Shown here in pieces: positions 12,648 through 20,052 of a stretch of 30,627 nt of DNA. The position numbers and the translations under genes are program-made. How positions within the stretch are numbered: position 1 is the stretch's first letter; every line of letters begins with the position of its first letter. The notes beneath the pieces are model-generated. The model was not told where the DNA came from and searched no databases. It saw only the letters and a list, made by a program, of their open reading frames with translations. Source of the DNA: a virus; the IMG/VR virus record IMGVR_UViG_3300025598_000114, positions 1 through 30,627 of that record; one strand, written 5' to 3'.

Positions 12648-13070
12648 TTATGTTCTATTTACAACTACCCAAGATTTTGTTTCTTCATCCCAAGTACATT
12701 TTTGGTTAAATGTAATTTCTGGTTTTTGGGTTGGTGCTTTCCAAATCCAGTTTGTTTCTGCCGATATTGTCCATGATGGGTATGGTTGAGGAGCTATGAA
12801 AACATCATTTACAGGGTCGTAAATAGCACCAATGCCCGCAAAATTTCCCCTGAAAGGGGGTTTACCATCAAGATTTCCATCAGCGCCATAATGTGCATTC
12901 GCTCTAGTATTGTAGCTGGTCTGTTTCCAAATCCCGCCAAATAAGTTTTGAAGAAAACTAATACCGACTGCTTCTTGCTCAACGCCGTTACTATCTTCCA
13001 TGTCCTTGTTTCTTACAACAAGAACTCTTAAAACGGTGTTATCGGAATCAAGTTCCGCAAAATGTGCCAT
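12648..13070 (-). CDS. Conserved phage protein of the aquatic-phage fibre region (140 aa)
   Basis: Start set at MAHFAELDSDNTVLRVLVV (13070), in a TAATG overlap with the upstream glycine-rich gene; a longer frame from 13130 would overlap that gene by 61 bases. Motifs LFGGIWKQTSYNTRANAHYG, FAGIGAIYDPVNDVFIAPQP and YPSWTISAETNWIWKAP match a small protein widely conserved in cyanophages and other marine and freshwater phages. Its role is not established to my knowledge; a virion or fibre-associated part is suggested by its constant place near fibre genes. It lies next to the oxygenase. Confidence 0.85.
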   Translation of the reverse strand: MAHFAELDSDNTVLRVLVVRNKDMEDSNGVEQEAVGISFLQNLFGGIWKQTSYNTRANAHYGADGNLDGKPPFRGNFAGIGAIYDPVNDVFIAPQPYPSWTISAETNWIWKAPTQKPEITFNQKCTWDEETKSWVVVNRT

Positions 13071-14020
13071 TATTGAAATCTCCATTGAACAATAACTACG
13101 CCACTTCCACCGCTTGACCCGCCAACACAACCACCAAATAATTTAGATCCACCGCCACCACCCGTATGTGGCGCGCCGGGAGAAGTAGTAAAATGACTAG
13201 AAGCAATACAGCCCGCACCGCCCCCGCCAGCTCCACCAGCACCTGCAGTATAGTGGGGGGAGTAACCACAACTATAACTATATACTCCTGTACCTCCTCC
13301 GCCGCCCCCATAATAAGATCCGGTAATTGCTGAAGCAATACCGCTGCCTCCTGCCCCTGGATACGAAAATCCGGGGCCAGTTACTCCGACTCCACCATTA
13401 GATCCCGCACCACCTCCACCCCCTCCAGCAGCAGAAAGAGCCGAAAAACTACAAGTACTACCGCAATAAAAATTCCCTCTTCCTCCGTTATGTCCCTGTC
13501 CAACTATCCCCGTACCGCCAATCCCACCGCATGCGCCAGCACCTAACCCTCCCCCACCAGAAGCGCCATTTAACGTATTAGGATGCGCACCGCTACCATT
13601 AGCGCCACCACCACCGCCACATGTGCTAATCAACGCTCCCAAACTTGAGGATGTACCTACTCCACCTGTAGGACTATAAGGAAAACAGGTGCAGACATAA
13701 TATCCACCTGCTCCAACAGCTACAGAATAAGTTGTTGTTGTAACTGTTTTGGATGCGCAATTAAAGCCGCCAGCACCTCCACCTCCACCATAACCGCGAC
13801 CAGAAGCGCCCCCACCTGCTACAACTAAAGCAGTGACAGACTTACCTTCTGATGCGTCAGAGCCAAGACTATTTACTGTTAATGAACCGCTTCCATTGAA
13901 TACGGCTATTTTGTAATTGCCACTTGTTGTTACGCACGCGCCCGAACTGGTAATGCATGGGTATCTTGGGCCAGGTGGAGTATACGTTCCCCCAGTATAA
14001 GCATTGAGTATTCCGCTCAT
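13070..14020 (-). CDS. Glycine-rich, cysteine-rich tail tip or adhesin-like protein (316 aa)
   Basis: After a short N-terminus (MSGILNAYTGGTYTPPGPRY) and a beta segment (YKIAVFNGSGSLTVNSLG), most of the protein is made of runs of glycine (GGGGGAGG, GGGGGGTG). These are separated by short variable stretches, ending in GSGVVIVQWRFQ. This is the layout of phage glycine-rich adhesin domains, in which polyglycine II helices pack in a lattice and the variable loops contact the receptor, as in the T2/S16 gp38 type. It also contains about a dozen cysteines, several in pairs (VCTC, FYCGSTC), unusual for a tail protein. It is coupled to the preceding fibre gene (ATGA) and the following gene (TAATG). 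Confidence 0.8.
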   Translation of the reverse strand: MSGILNAYTGGTYTPPGPRYPCITSSGACVTTSGNYKIAVFNGSGSLTVNSLGSDASEGKSVTALVVAGGGASGRGYGGGGGAGGFNCASKTVTTTTYSVAVGAGGYYVCTCFPYSPTGGVGTSSSLGALISTCGGGGGANGSGAHPNTLNGASGGGGLGAGACGGIGGTGIVGQGHNGGRGNFYCGSTCSFSALSAAGGGGGGAGSNGGVGVTGPGFSYPGAGGSGIASAITGSYYGGGGGGTGVYSYSCGYSPHYTAGAGGAGGGGAGCIASSHFTTSPGAPHTGGGGGSKLFGGCVGGSSGGSGVVIVQWRFQ

Positions 14021-14994
14021 GTCACATTAGTTCCTGTAAGTAACCATTGAGTTGTACCGATTTTTATGCAATTTGCTACGCCATATTGAGCTAGCGTTCT
14101 TGATCCCGAAGTGCCACCAGACGCCCATGTCAATGTGTCGGAGTTAATTGCAATTGTTACGTTGCTGGCTGACATGTTGATAAACTGAATTACCGTACCA
14201 AGTGTATAAGCTACTGAGGCATTAGCGGCAATAGTAAAAGTTCTAGCGTTTGCATCGCTTGCTGGGTGAAAGATTGTTGTACCTGCATCAGCAAGTACAG
14301 TCGTATATGCAGTAGATTGACTATTTTGAGGAATGTTTAAATATCCAACGCTTGAACTTGTTGGAGGAAAAGTCATTGTGGTACTGTCAGTACCTGCTAA
14401 TGTAATTGAATTATTCGCTGTTAATGTTTTACCATCAGCTATGGTCAATGTTGATCCAGTTGCAGGTGTGGTAAGTGTAACCTTGTTAATTGTGGTTGCC
14501 GTTGCAACACCCAATGTAGGTGTTGTTAATGTTGGCGATGTACTTAAAACAACACTACCAGAACCAGTTGATGAAGTTACACCTGTACCACCATTAGTAA
14601 CACCAAGAGTTCCAGTAACACCAGTTGTTAATGGTAAACCTGTGGCATTTGTTAAAGTAACACTTGTTGGCGTGCCTAAAACAGGTGTTACTAAAGTTGG
14701 TGAAGAACTTAACACAACGCTTCCAGAACCTGTAGATGTTGTAGTACCAGTTCCACCGTATCCAACAGCGATTGTGGTTGCATTCCATGTTCCTGTGGTA
14801 ACAGTGCCAAGCGTAGTGATTGCTGTTGTACCCTTACTTGCAACAAGTGTGTTGTAAGTATTGGTTCCTGTACCAACAAACAAAATTCCATCAGTAATGT
14901 TAACAGCAAGCTCACCAGTAGTGATCGTAGTTGGCGTATGTCCTGTTGTAGAACTGTTATACGTGATGATTGGGGTATAGCCTGATGCTGACAT
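14017..14994 (-). CDS. Tail fibre-like protein (325 aa)
   Basis: The N-terminus has GYTPIITYNSSTTGHTPTT followed by TGELAVNITDGILFVG, a motif that opens many phage fibre or tail-adhesin proteins. The middle (residues about 82-165) has GSGSVVLSSSPTLVTPVLGT, NATGLPLTTGVTGTL and VTNGGTG repeats, the same units as in the longer fibre gene upstream. The C-terminal part (NIPQNSQSTAYTTVLADAG; TNVTIAINSDT-like stretches) is a beta-rich domain with an end suited to carry another tip. It is coupled by TAATG to the upstream fibre gene and by ATGA to the glycine-rich protein. A three-part fibre is likely (inference). Confidence 0.8.
   Translation of the reverse strand: MSASGYTPIITYNSSTTGHTPTTITTGELAVNITDGILFVGTGTNTYNTLVASKGTTAITTLGTVTTGTWNATTIAVGYGGTGTTTSTGSGSVVLSSSPTLVTPVLGTPTSVTLTNATGLPLTTGVTGTLGVTNGGTGVTSSTGSGSVVLSTSPTLTTPTLGVATATTINKVTLTTPATGSTLTIADGKTLTANNSITLAGTDSTTMTFPPTSSSVGYLNIPQNSQSTAYTTVLADAGTTIFHPASDANARTFTIAANASVAYTLGTVIQFINMSASNVTIAINSDTLTWASGGTSGSRTLAQYGVANCIKIGTTQWLLTGTNVT
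14500..14751 (-). repeat. Fibre repeat block (NGGTG / SPTLVTP units), copy in 325-aa protein
   Basis: Two successive units encode GGTG, GSVVLSSSPTLVTPVLGTP and then GGTG, GSVVLSTSPTLTTPTLG, separated by TNATGLPLTTGVTGTL. The same module occurs at about 15535-15706 in the neighbouring fibre gene. Such units are common in phage fibre shafts. Confidence 0.85.
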
Positions 14995-17558
14995 TAGAAT
15001 GTTCCTCCATTGATGCCACCAGTAATTGTACTGTTTGTGGCGTTAATTGTAATCCCTGTGCTCGTATATTGGGCTTGATTTCCAGTGGCACTAGACGCAT
15101 AAGTAATGTAATTTGTCGCACCTGATCCAGCACTCAAATTAAGATTGGTTGCATTTGTTGCGTTTGTCACCGCAGTGGTGCCAATTACAGAAACAACTTG
15201 AGATGCAGTCGCTGCAGTGAATGCAGAGGTTCCATTACCGTAAGCCAGTCCTGTGAGTGTCGCGACTCCAGTTCCCCCATTTCCAACTACCAAAGTACCA
15301 CTCAAAGTAATTGCACCTGATGTCGCAGTGCTTGGTGTCAATCCTGTTGTTCCACCACTGAATGTGCTTACGCCACCAGATGGTGCTTGCCAAGATGCAG
15401 TTGTTCCGTTTGAAGTTAATACATACGTATTAGCTCCAATTCCAAGCCTTGTGGCGCTATTAGTTCCGTTTCCAATAATCAAATCGCCAGTTGTGGTGAT
15501 GGGGGATAATGCATTAAAAGCCGTAGAAGCTGTTGTTTGACCTGTGCCTCCATTTGCAATAGGCAAAGTACCTGTAACACCAGTGCTTAAAGGTAAACCT
15601 GTTGCATTTGTAAGAACTACGCTAGAAGGTGTTCCCAACGCAGGAGTAACTAATGTTGGACTTGTAGCTAAAACAACATTCCCACTACCAGTTGTTGAAA
15701 TCGCTGTAACATTGCTTGAACCGTTGGCATACATAACACCAGTTAGTCCAGTTACAGCAATGTTTGTTGTGGTCAAGTTTGTAAATGACTCTGAAGAAGA
15801 GCCAGGCACCTTTTCCCAAACTCCACCAGTGAAAATAGCCCAGTCACCTACATTCCAGCCAGAAACACCATTTAAAGTGGTATTGCCAGCCACAGAAACC
15901 ACATAGTAATAGCTTTGTGTACCAACAGAAGAAGTCAGTGTGGGCGTATTGGTGTTTGCGTTCCAAGTGCCCTGATATGTTGGAGCGTTGATAGGTTGTG
16001 TGCTTACAGAAGTAATTTGACCTTGACTATTAACTTGAAGAACTGGGATTACTGATGCAGAACCATAAGTTCCTGATGTAACACCAGTATTTGAAATTGC
16101 AATTGTGACAGGAGATGAACCATTGAATGATGTTCCAGAAAGTCCAGTACCAATTGTTAATGTACTTGTTGTAGAAGCAGAAATTGTTCCAGATCCACCT
16201 AAACTTATGGATGTACCATTCACAGTTAAAGAACTATTGGTCAATGCAGAGTTGCCAATGTTACTCAATGTATTTGTTGAGCCACTGATTGACTTGTTAG
16301 TCAGTGTGTCGATTGTTGCTCTACCCACCAAAGTGTCAGTGCTTGAGGGTAGGGTCAATGTTCCACTGTTGACAATTGACGAAATGACTGGAGAAGTCAA
16401 TGTCTTGTTTGTCAGTGTCTGTGTGCCAGTCAATGTGGTGACGACTGTCGTATCAATTGCAATCGTGCCTGATACTGTGATTGTTCCGCCAGTCAAGCCT
16501 GTGCCAGCGATAATTTGCGTCACGGTGCCTACGCCAGACAACGTTTGCCAAATCGGATTGCTTGATCCTTGGCTTGTTAAAACTTGACCAGTCAAACCAG
16601 TTGGTGTAACTGCAAAACCAGTTCCGTTTCCATAAAGAACACCGCCAGCAGAAGGGGCTGTAGACAATCCTGTGCCACCATTTGATACGCCCAAAACACC
16701 ACCTAATGTGATGTTTCCTGAGCTTGCACTTGAAGGTGATAGACCTGTTGTGCCTGCGCTAAACGTATTGACTACAGAACCACCTGAACCAATCGCATTT
16801 TGCACAAACGCGGTTGTTGCGATCTGTGTGGTATTCGTTCCAGTTGACGCTGTGGGTGCTATTGGAGTTCCAGTCAATGTTGGACTGTTTGCCAATACCA
16901 CTGAACCTGTACCTGTTGTCGATGCGCTAGAGGATGATGTAGCCCTTCCATAAGCGTCAAACGTCACTGTGGGTAGTGTATATGAGCCTGCTGTTACAGA
17001 AGTCGTTGTAAGCCCAATTTGAGGGCTTGTAGTGCCATTGTTGACGGTAATTTGTCCACCAACGCCAGTGACTGCAACCGTGCTCAGTGATGTGCCACTC
17101 AAAGCCAACAAACCTGTGCCTGTTGTGCCAACTAAGTTTTGTAAAACAGTTGAAAGGCTAATCGTTGGGTTTCCAGTTGTACCATTGCCATTTGCAACTG
17201 ATACGCCTGATCCACTTGATGTAATTTGAACGTTTGTTATCGTTGTACTGTTGGTCTTGACTTGAATGCCGTTACCAGAAGTAAGCAAAGAAGCCAAAGC
17301 GCCAGTCACAGCAATGGTATAGCTACCTTGAGCACCACCATCGGTTGTGGTTAAACCAGTGCTGACTGCAATTTGTCTGCTGTTAGCCAAGCTTGTTTGT
17401 TGGCCAACGGTCAAAAATGTTTGTGTTTGTGTGGGTTGAACCGCAATAGCCCCAGTCGTGGTTTGAACCGTCACTCCATTTTGAACAATAGGAACTGACT
17501 CATTACCAGTCAAAGCACTTGCTTGAGGCAATTGGGTGATTGTTACTTGTCCACTCAT
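14994..17558 (-). CDS. Large tail fibre-like protein (854 aa)
   Basis: The protein begins MSGQVTITQLPQASALTGNE, then VPIVQNGVTVQTT, a typical fibre start. It is then a long chain of beta-rich repeats: NGGTGLSTAPSAGGVLYGNG, TQTLTNKTLTSPVI, GSGNVVLATSPTLVTPALG, NATGLPLSTGVTGTL and ANGGTGQTT. The TLTNKTL motif and NGGTG repeats are well known in phage side fibres. Near the middle, TYQGTWNANTNTPTLTSS and YYVVSVAGNTTLNGVSGW are followed by NVGDWAIFTGGVWEKVPG, a small domain also common in fibres. The C-terminus ends GGINGGTF. It probably forms the shaft of a trimeric receptor-binding fibre. It follows the Cys4 protein by one base and is coupled to the next fibre gene. Confidence 0.85.
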   Translation of the reverse strand: MSGQVTITQLPQASALTGNESVPIVQNGVTVQTTTGAIAVQPTQTQTFLTVGQQTSLANSRQIAVSTGLTTTDGGAQGSYTIAVTGALASLLTSGNGIQVKTNSTTITNVQITSSGSGVSVANGNGTTGNPTISLSTVLQNLVGTTGTGLLALSGTSLSTVAVTGVGGQITVNNGTTSPQIGLTTTSVTAGSYTLPTVTFDAYGRATSSSSASTTGTGSVVLANSPTLTGTPIAPTASTGTNTTQIATTAFVQNAIGSGGSVVNTFSAGTTGLSPSSASSGNITLGGVLGVSNGGTGLSTAPSAGGVLYGNGTGFAVTPTGLTGQVLTSQGSSNPIWQTLSGVGTVTQIIAGTGLTGGTITVSGTIAIDTTVVTTLTGTQTLTNKTLTSPVISSIVNSGTLTLPSSTDTLVGRATIDTLTNKSISGSTNTLSNIGNSALTNSSLTVNGTSISLGGSGTISASTTSTLTIGTGLSGTSFNGSSPVTIAISNTGVTSGTYGSASVIPVLQVNSQGQITSVSTQPINAPTYQGTWNANTNTPTLTSSVGTQSYYYVVSVAGNTTLNGVSGWNVGDWAIFTGGVWEKVPGSSSESFTNLTTTNIAVTGLTGVMYANGSSNVTAISTTGSGNVVLATSPTLVTPALGTPSSVVLTNATGLPLSTGVTGTLPIANGGTGQTTASTAFNALSPITTTGDLIIGNGTNSATRLGIGANTYVLTSNGTTASWQAPSGGVSTFSGGTTGLTPSTATSGAITLSGTLVVGNGGTGVATLTGLAYGNGTSAFTAATASQVVSVIGTTAVTNATNATNLNLSAGSGATNYITYASSATGNQAQYTSTGITINATNSTITGGINGGTF
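15535..15706 (-). repeat. Fibre repeat block (NGGTG / SPTLVTP units), copy in 854-aa protein
   Basis: This stretch encodes GNVVLATSPTLVTPALGTP, SVVLTNATGLPLSTGVTGTL and ANGGTGQTT, almost the same peptide as the block at 14500-14751 in the next gene. It could allow recombination or a deletion between the two fibre genes. Confidence 0.85.
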
Positions 17559-17559
17559 G

Positions 17560-17940
17560 TTATTGGCTCGTGTTGGGGCTTGGGCTTATGATGTTAATGT
17601 TGTCGTTCTGTTGTGGAATATCGTTTCCATTCTGAGTGCTAATGTAGACTTCAGAGGGATTGCCTCCAGGTATATTTGTCCCCGTAGGCGTAACGACCAA
17701 ACCATTGTCATTTGCAGCAACACTGACATCGGGTCTTGGGAATTGTAAGGTAATTCTTTCGGTTTTCCTAGCTGGTAATCTATAGGGATCTTTTTGATCT
17801 GCACACCCTTCTTGACACACCCGAAGACCAGGGAAATTTGGATCAGGCATGGCCTGAATAATTGGTCTTTTCATCTTGCAACGGTCGCAAATGAAGATCG
17901 CAATTACTGCGTTTCCTGTGGTGTCTAGAAAGCGTGGCAT
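17560..17940 (-). CDS. Small Cys4 zinc-ribbon-like phage protein (126 aa)
   Basis: The N-terminal half has a CDRC pair (FICDRCKMKRP) and a later CQEGC pair (FPGLRVCQEGCADQKDPYRL), a spacing that fits a small zinc-binding fold. It is followed by PARKTERITLQFPRPDV. I recall this sequence from conserved small proteins lying between adaptor and fibre genes in podovirus-like phages. The C-terminal half is low-complexity and Asn/Pro/Ser-rich. It follows the adaptor gene by two bases, with AAGG before the ATG. Function unknown; a structural joint or a zinc-stabilised virion part is possible. Confidence 0.8.
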   Translation of the reverse strand: MPRFLDTTGNAVIAIFICDRCKMKRPIIQAMPDPNFPGLRVCQEGCADQKDPYRLPARKTERITLQFPRPDVSVAANDNGLVVTPTGTNIPGGNPSEVYISTQNGNDIPQQNDNINIISPSPNTSQ

Positions 17941-17942
17941 GC

Positions 17943-19016
17943 TTACCTTGTGTAGACAGAAATGTTGGGAGCGAAGTAAATTGGGGACTTGTCCCTTTCT
18001 TCGTTCTCAGCCATGAGGAAGTAATTGTTCGCTTGGGTTTCCAAGTATTGAATCCTTGCGATGTCAACCCCAGGCAATATCAAGCTCATCTGGTGAGCTA
18101 GTAAATACTGAATGGCTTGGTTCCAACGTTGAGGAATTTCCAATTGACCATTCAATGAACCCACATCGTCAATTTGGCGTGAGTACCAAATGGTCATCTG
18201 AATGAACGCATTAGAAGGAGCTGGCCAAAGGGTAATCGTTGCCTGTGGAATTGTTCTGTTGAACCAATACTGATAAGGCTGATTGGCTGTGAAATTCTTG
18301 TTAGGCAGATTGGTATAGTCGTCACGATTCAAACGAGCCATGGTGACTTCAGTGGAGTTGTTGCCAAGGTACCATTCACGCAAAGCCAAAGTTGTGCCGT
18401 TCAATGCTTGAAAACGGTAGTATTGCGCTGTGGCACCAGGGTCAATATCTTGAAAAATCCATTGACCATCAGTCACTGTAACGTTTGTACCCGTGTACAA
18501 GGTCGTCCAAGTCGTTCCATCATAGGAATATTGAAAGCTGTAGTTCCATGTTGCAGATCCACCGTTGGCAACGTATGGCATAAAGCCAATAGATCCAATG
18601 TAAATGCTGTTGTTTGTACCGTAATTGACTGTGTAATTGCCATTTGGCACAGTCATTTGGTTGTACGTCTGTGTGTTTTGATCGTAAATGTAGGATGTGC
18701 TACTGCCATCGCTTGCAGAATATGACCCACTAGGGCGGTTCATTGTGCGATAGAGCGCATTTAAGACATCAACACCGCCTACGGGTAGCAAATACTCGTA
18801 CTGGTCTGGAATAAGGCCATAAACCTGTTTATTGATGGCCCAATAGTTGATGCCCTGATTGATCAGGTTGCTAAGAACAAAAAACAAGGCTTGCTTGGAA
18901 CCCTGAACTTGCTCACTCGTCAACTCTTCCGCCAGTTTGCCCGACAAGCGAGCACCCTGATCAATGAAGTTTTGAACTGTGATTACTGTCTGTCCAACGG
19001 TTCCACTGTAAGCCAT
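17943..19016 (-). CDS. Head-tail adaptor-like protein with inserted carbohydrate-binding-like domain (357 aa)
   Basis: N-terminal (residues about 1-90: QNFIDQGARLSGKLAEELTS, FVLSNLINQGINYWAINKQ) and C-terminal parts (LEIPQRWNQAIQYLLAHQMS, QANNYFLMAENEERDKS) are helical and match phage connector or tail-accessory proteins of the P22 gp4/SU10 adaptor kind. Between them, at about residues 95-222, sits a beta domain with WNYSFQYSYDGTTWTTLYTG, DGQWIFQDIDPGATAQYYRF and LALREWYLGN. This is the pattern of F5/8 type C (discoidin-like) galactose-binding domains. Such an insertion could decorate the neck and bind host glycans. AAGGAT precedes the ATG. The adaptor role is likely, the sugar binding is inference. 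Confidence 0.8.
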   Translation of the reverse strand: MAYSGTVGQTVITVQNFIDQGARLSGKLAEELTSEQVQGSKQALFFVLSNLINQGINYWAINKQVYGLIPDQYEYLLPVGGVDVLNALYRTMNRPSGSYSASDGSSTSYIYDQNTQTYNQMTVPNGNYTVNYGTNNSIYIGSIGFMPYVANGGSATWNYSFQYSYDGTTWTTLYTGTNVTVTDGQWIFQDIDPGATAQYYRFQALNGTTLALREWYLGNNSTEVTMARLNRDDYTNLPNKNFTANQPYQYWFNRTIPQATITLWPAPSNAFIQMTIWYSRQIDDVGSLNGQLEIPQRWNQAIQYLLAHQMSLILPGVDIARIQYLETQANNYFLMAENEERDKSPIYFAPNISVYTR

Positions 19017-19025
19017 TGTTAATCC

Positions 19026-19460
19026 TTACCAACACTTTTTGTGTTTAGAATTTGTTTCGTGTGTACTAACTTTGCAATGTTTTAAATTGATTTTTCCACT
19101 TTTTTCATGGTGTTCAGCTTTATGTTTAACGCTTCCACCCTTTTTAAAAAATTGTCCTTGGTCACCTTGACCAGGGTTTGCAAACCTTCCAACATCAGAA
19201 TCATTGGCCAAAAGATCTTGAGCATATTTCATTGCAGTTTGTCGATTTGCATTAATTGGCAAAACTGTATTGTATTTTGACAAAGGTAAATCACCATTTG
19301 CCATGTTTACGTCTTCTTTAATGGACTGGTATTGTGCTTTAGGTGACAAATGATTGCCTGGCATAGGAATATCAGCAGGGTCTCTTTGAGCATATGAATT
19401 AATTAAATCCAATTGTTGTTGGATTCTTTCAGGACTTGAATTGATACTAAACCCACCCAT
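19026..19460 (-). CDS. Hypothetical protein with Lys/His-rich tail (144 aa)
   Basis: The N-terminal two thirds are soluble and helical (SSPERIQQQLDLINSYAQRD; NANRQTAMKYAQDLLANDSD). The last 40 residues are basic and His-rich (FFKKGGSVKHKAEHHEKSGK) and end in STHETNSKHKKCW. That tail is nearly the same as the end of the 61-residue protein two genes upstream, and the KKGG motif recurs in the large repeat protein at 20893-22605. A clear AGGAG precedes the ATG. I recognise no family; the context between head and neck genes suggests a virion or assembly protein. Confidence 0.75.
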   Translation of the reverse strand: MGGFSINSSPERIQQQLDLINSYAQRDPADIPMPGNHLSPKAQYQSIKEDVNMANGDLPLSKYNTVLPINANRQTAMKYAQDLLANDSDVGRFANPGQGDQGQFFKKGGSVKHKAEHHEKSGKINLKHCKVSTHETNSKHKKCW

Positions 19461-19472
19461 AATTTTCTCCTA

Positions 19473-19865
19473 TTACCACCCTGGGCAGTTCCAACGCTTC
19501 AATGATGCCTTTGCTCTTGGCGCATCACCTGAAGCATGCTTCACCACCCCAGACATTCTTGCACAAAATGAATCTTTTCTAGCACCGCCTTGAGGCTGAG
19601 GAGCCTTTAAATGGCTTCCAGTCTCTCGATTGTACTTAGCCCTACCCTTGGCAGTCAGCCCTGCTCCTTGATCAACTGAGAGCTTCTCACCCCGTCCTAC
19701 GGCTAAAGATGGGCCACCCTCTTTGAGTTTAGCCGTTTTAGCTGATTCACGGAAAGCTTCAGCAGTCGGTGCGCCCTTAGAGCCGACCTTACGCATCTTT
19801 TCACCAGAGCCATGAGCGATTCTCTCTTGTTTTCTATGAATATTGGCATAAAGTCCGTTTTTCAT
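19473..19865 (-). CDS. Conserved basic phage protein, DUF6321-like (130 aa)
   Basis: Start chosen at the ATG at 19865 (MKNGLYANIHRKQERIAHG) in a TAATG overlap; a GTG nine bases earlier is less likely. The N-terminal part ANIHRKQERIAHGSGEKMRK, GSKGAPTAEAFRESAKTAK and the C-terminal part GLTAKGRAKYNRETGSHLK, KDSFCARMSGVV, RAKASLKRWNCPGW are strongly conserved in many phages and match what I know as a DUF6321-type protein. It is very basic, so nucleic acid or capsid-interior contact is plausible. Function is unknown. It belongs to a run of three small basic genes between terminator-bounded structural genes. Confidence 0.85.
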   Translation of the reverse strand: MKNGLYANIHRKQERIAHGSGEKMRKVGSKGAPTAEAFRESAKTAKLKEGGPSLAVGRGEKLSVDQGAGLTAKGRAKYNRETGSHLKAPQPQGGARKDSFCARMSGVVKHASGDAPRAKASLKRWNCPGW

Positions 19866-20050
19866 TACCAACACCCTTTGTGTTTTGAATTCTCATGATG
19901 AGTGGAAACGTTACCACCATGAGCCTTTTTAGCGTGTCTTTTTACACTGTAGGCAATCGCCACTGCCTGCTTCTGGGGCTTGCCTGCGTGAATCTCAGCT
20001 TCAATGTTATGTTCAAAAGCTTTTTTGGATTTGGATTTGGTTAAAGGCAT
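19865..20050 (-). CDS. Small basic conserved phage protein (61 aa)
   Basis: The core SKKAFEHNIEAEIHAGKPQK followed by QAVAIAYSVKRHA is a pattern found in numerous phage and some bacterial small proteins (DUF6496-like, from memory). The tail KKAHGGNVSTHHENSKHKGC ends in Trp and matches the tail of the 144-residue protein downstream. It is strongly basic, without membrane segments. It starts two bases after the preceding gene and its stop overlaps the next start (TAATG). Function unknown. Confidence 0.82.
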   Translation of the reverse strand: MPLTKSKSKKAFEHNIEAEIHAGKPQKQAVAIAYSVKRHAKKAHGGNVSTHHENSKHKGCW

Positions 20051-20052
20051 GA

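Noticed and set aside
13071-13130. Longer N-terminus of the 140-aa conserved protein
   Set aside because: The extra residues are a Trp/Arg/Cys-rich reading of the glycine-rich gene; the ATG in the TAATG overlap fits the conserved start.
16105-16587. Open plus-strand frames across the fibre genes
   Set aside because: The Thr/Gly/Val codon bias of the fibre repeats keeps the reverse strand open; there are no ribosome sites and the peptides are Val/Pro-rich nonsense.
13070-17558. Possible diversity-generating retroelement target in the fibre genes
   Set aside because: No reverse transcriptase or template repeat is present in the window, and no adenine-biased variable repeat stood out.
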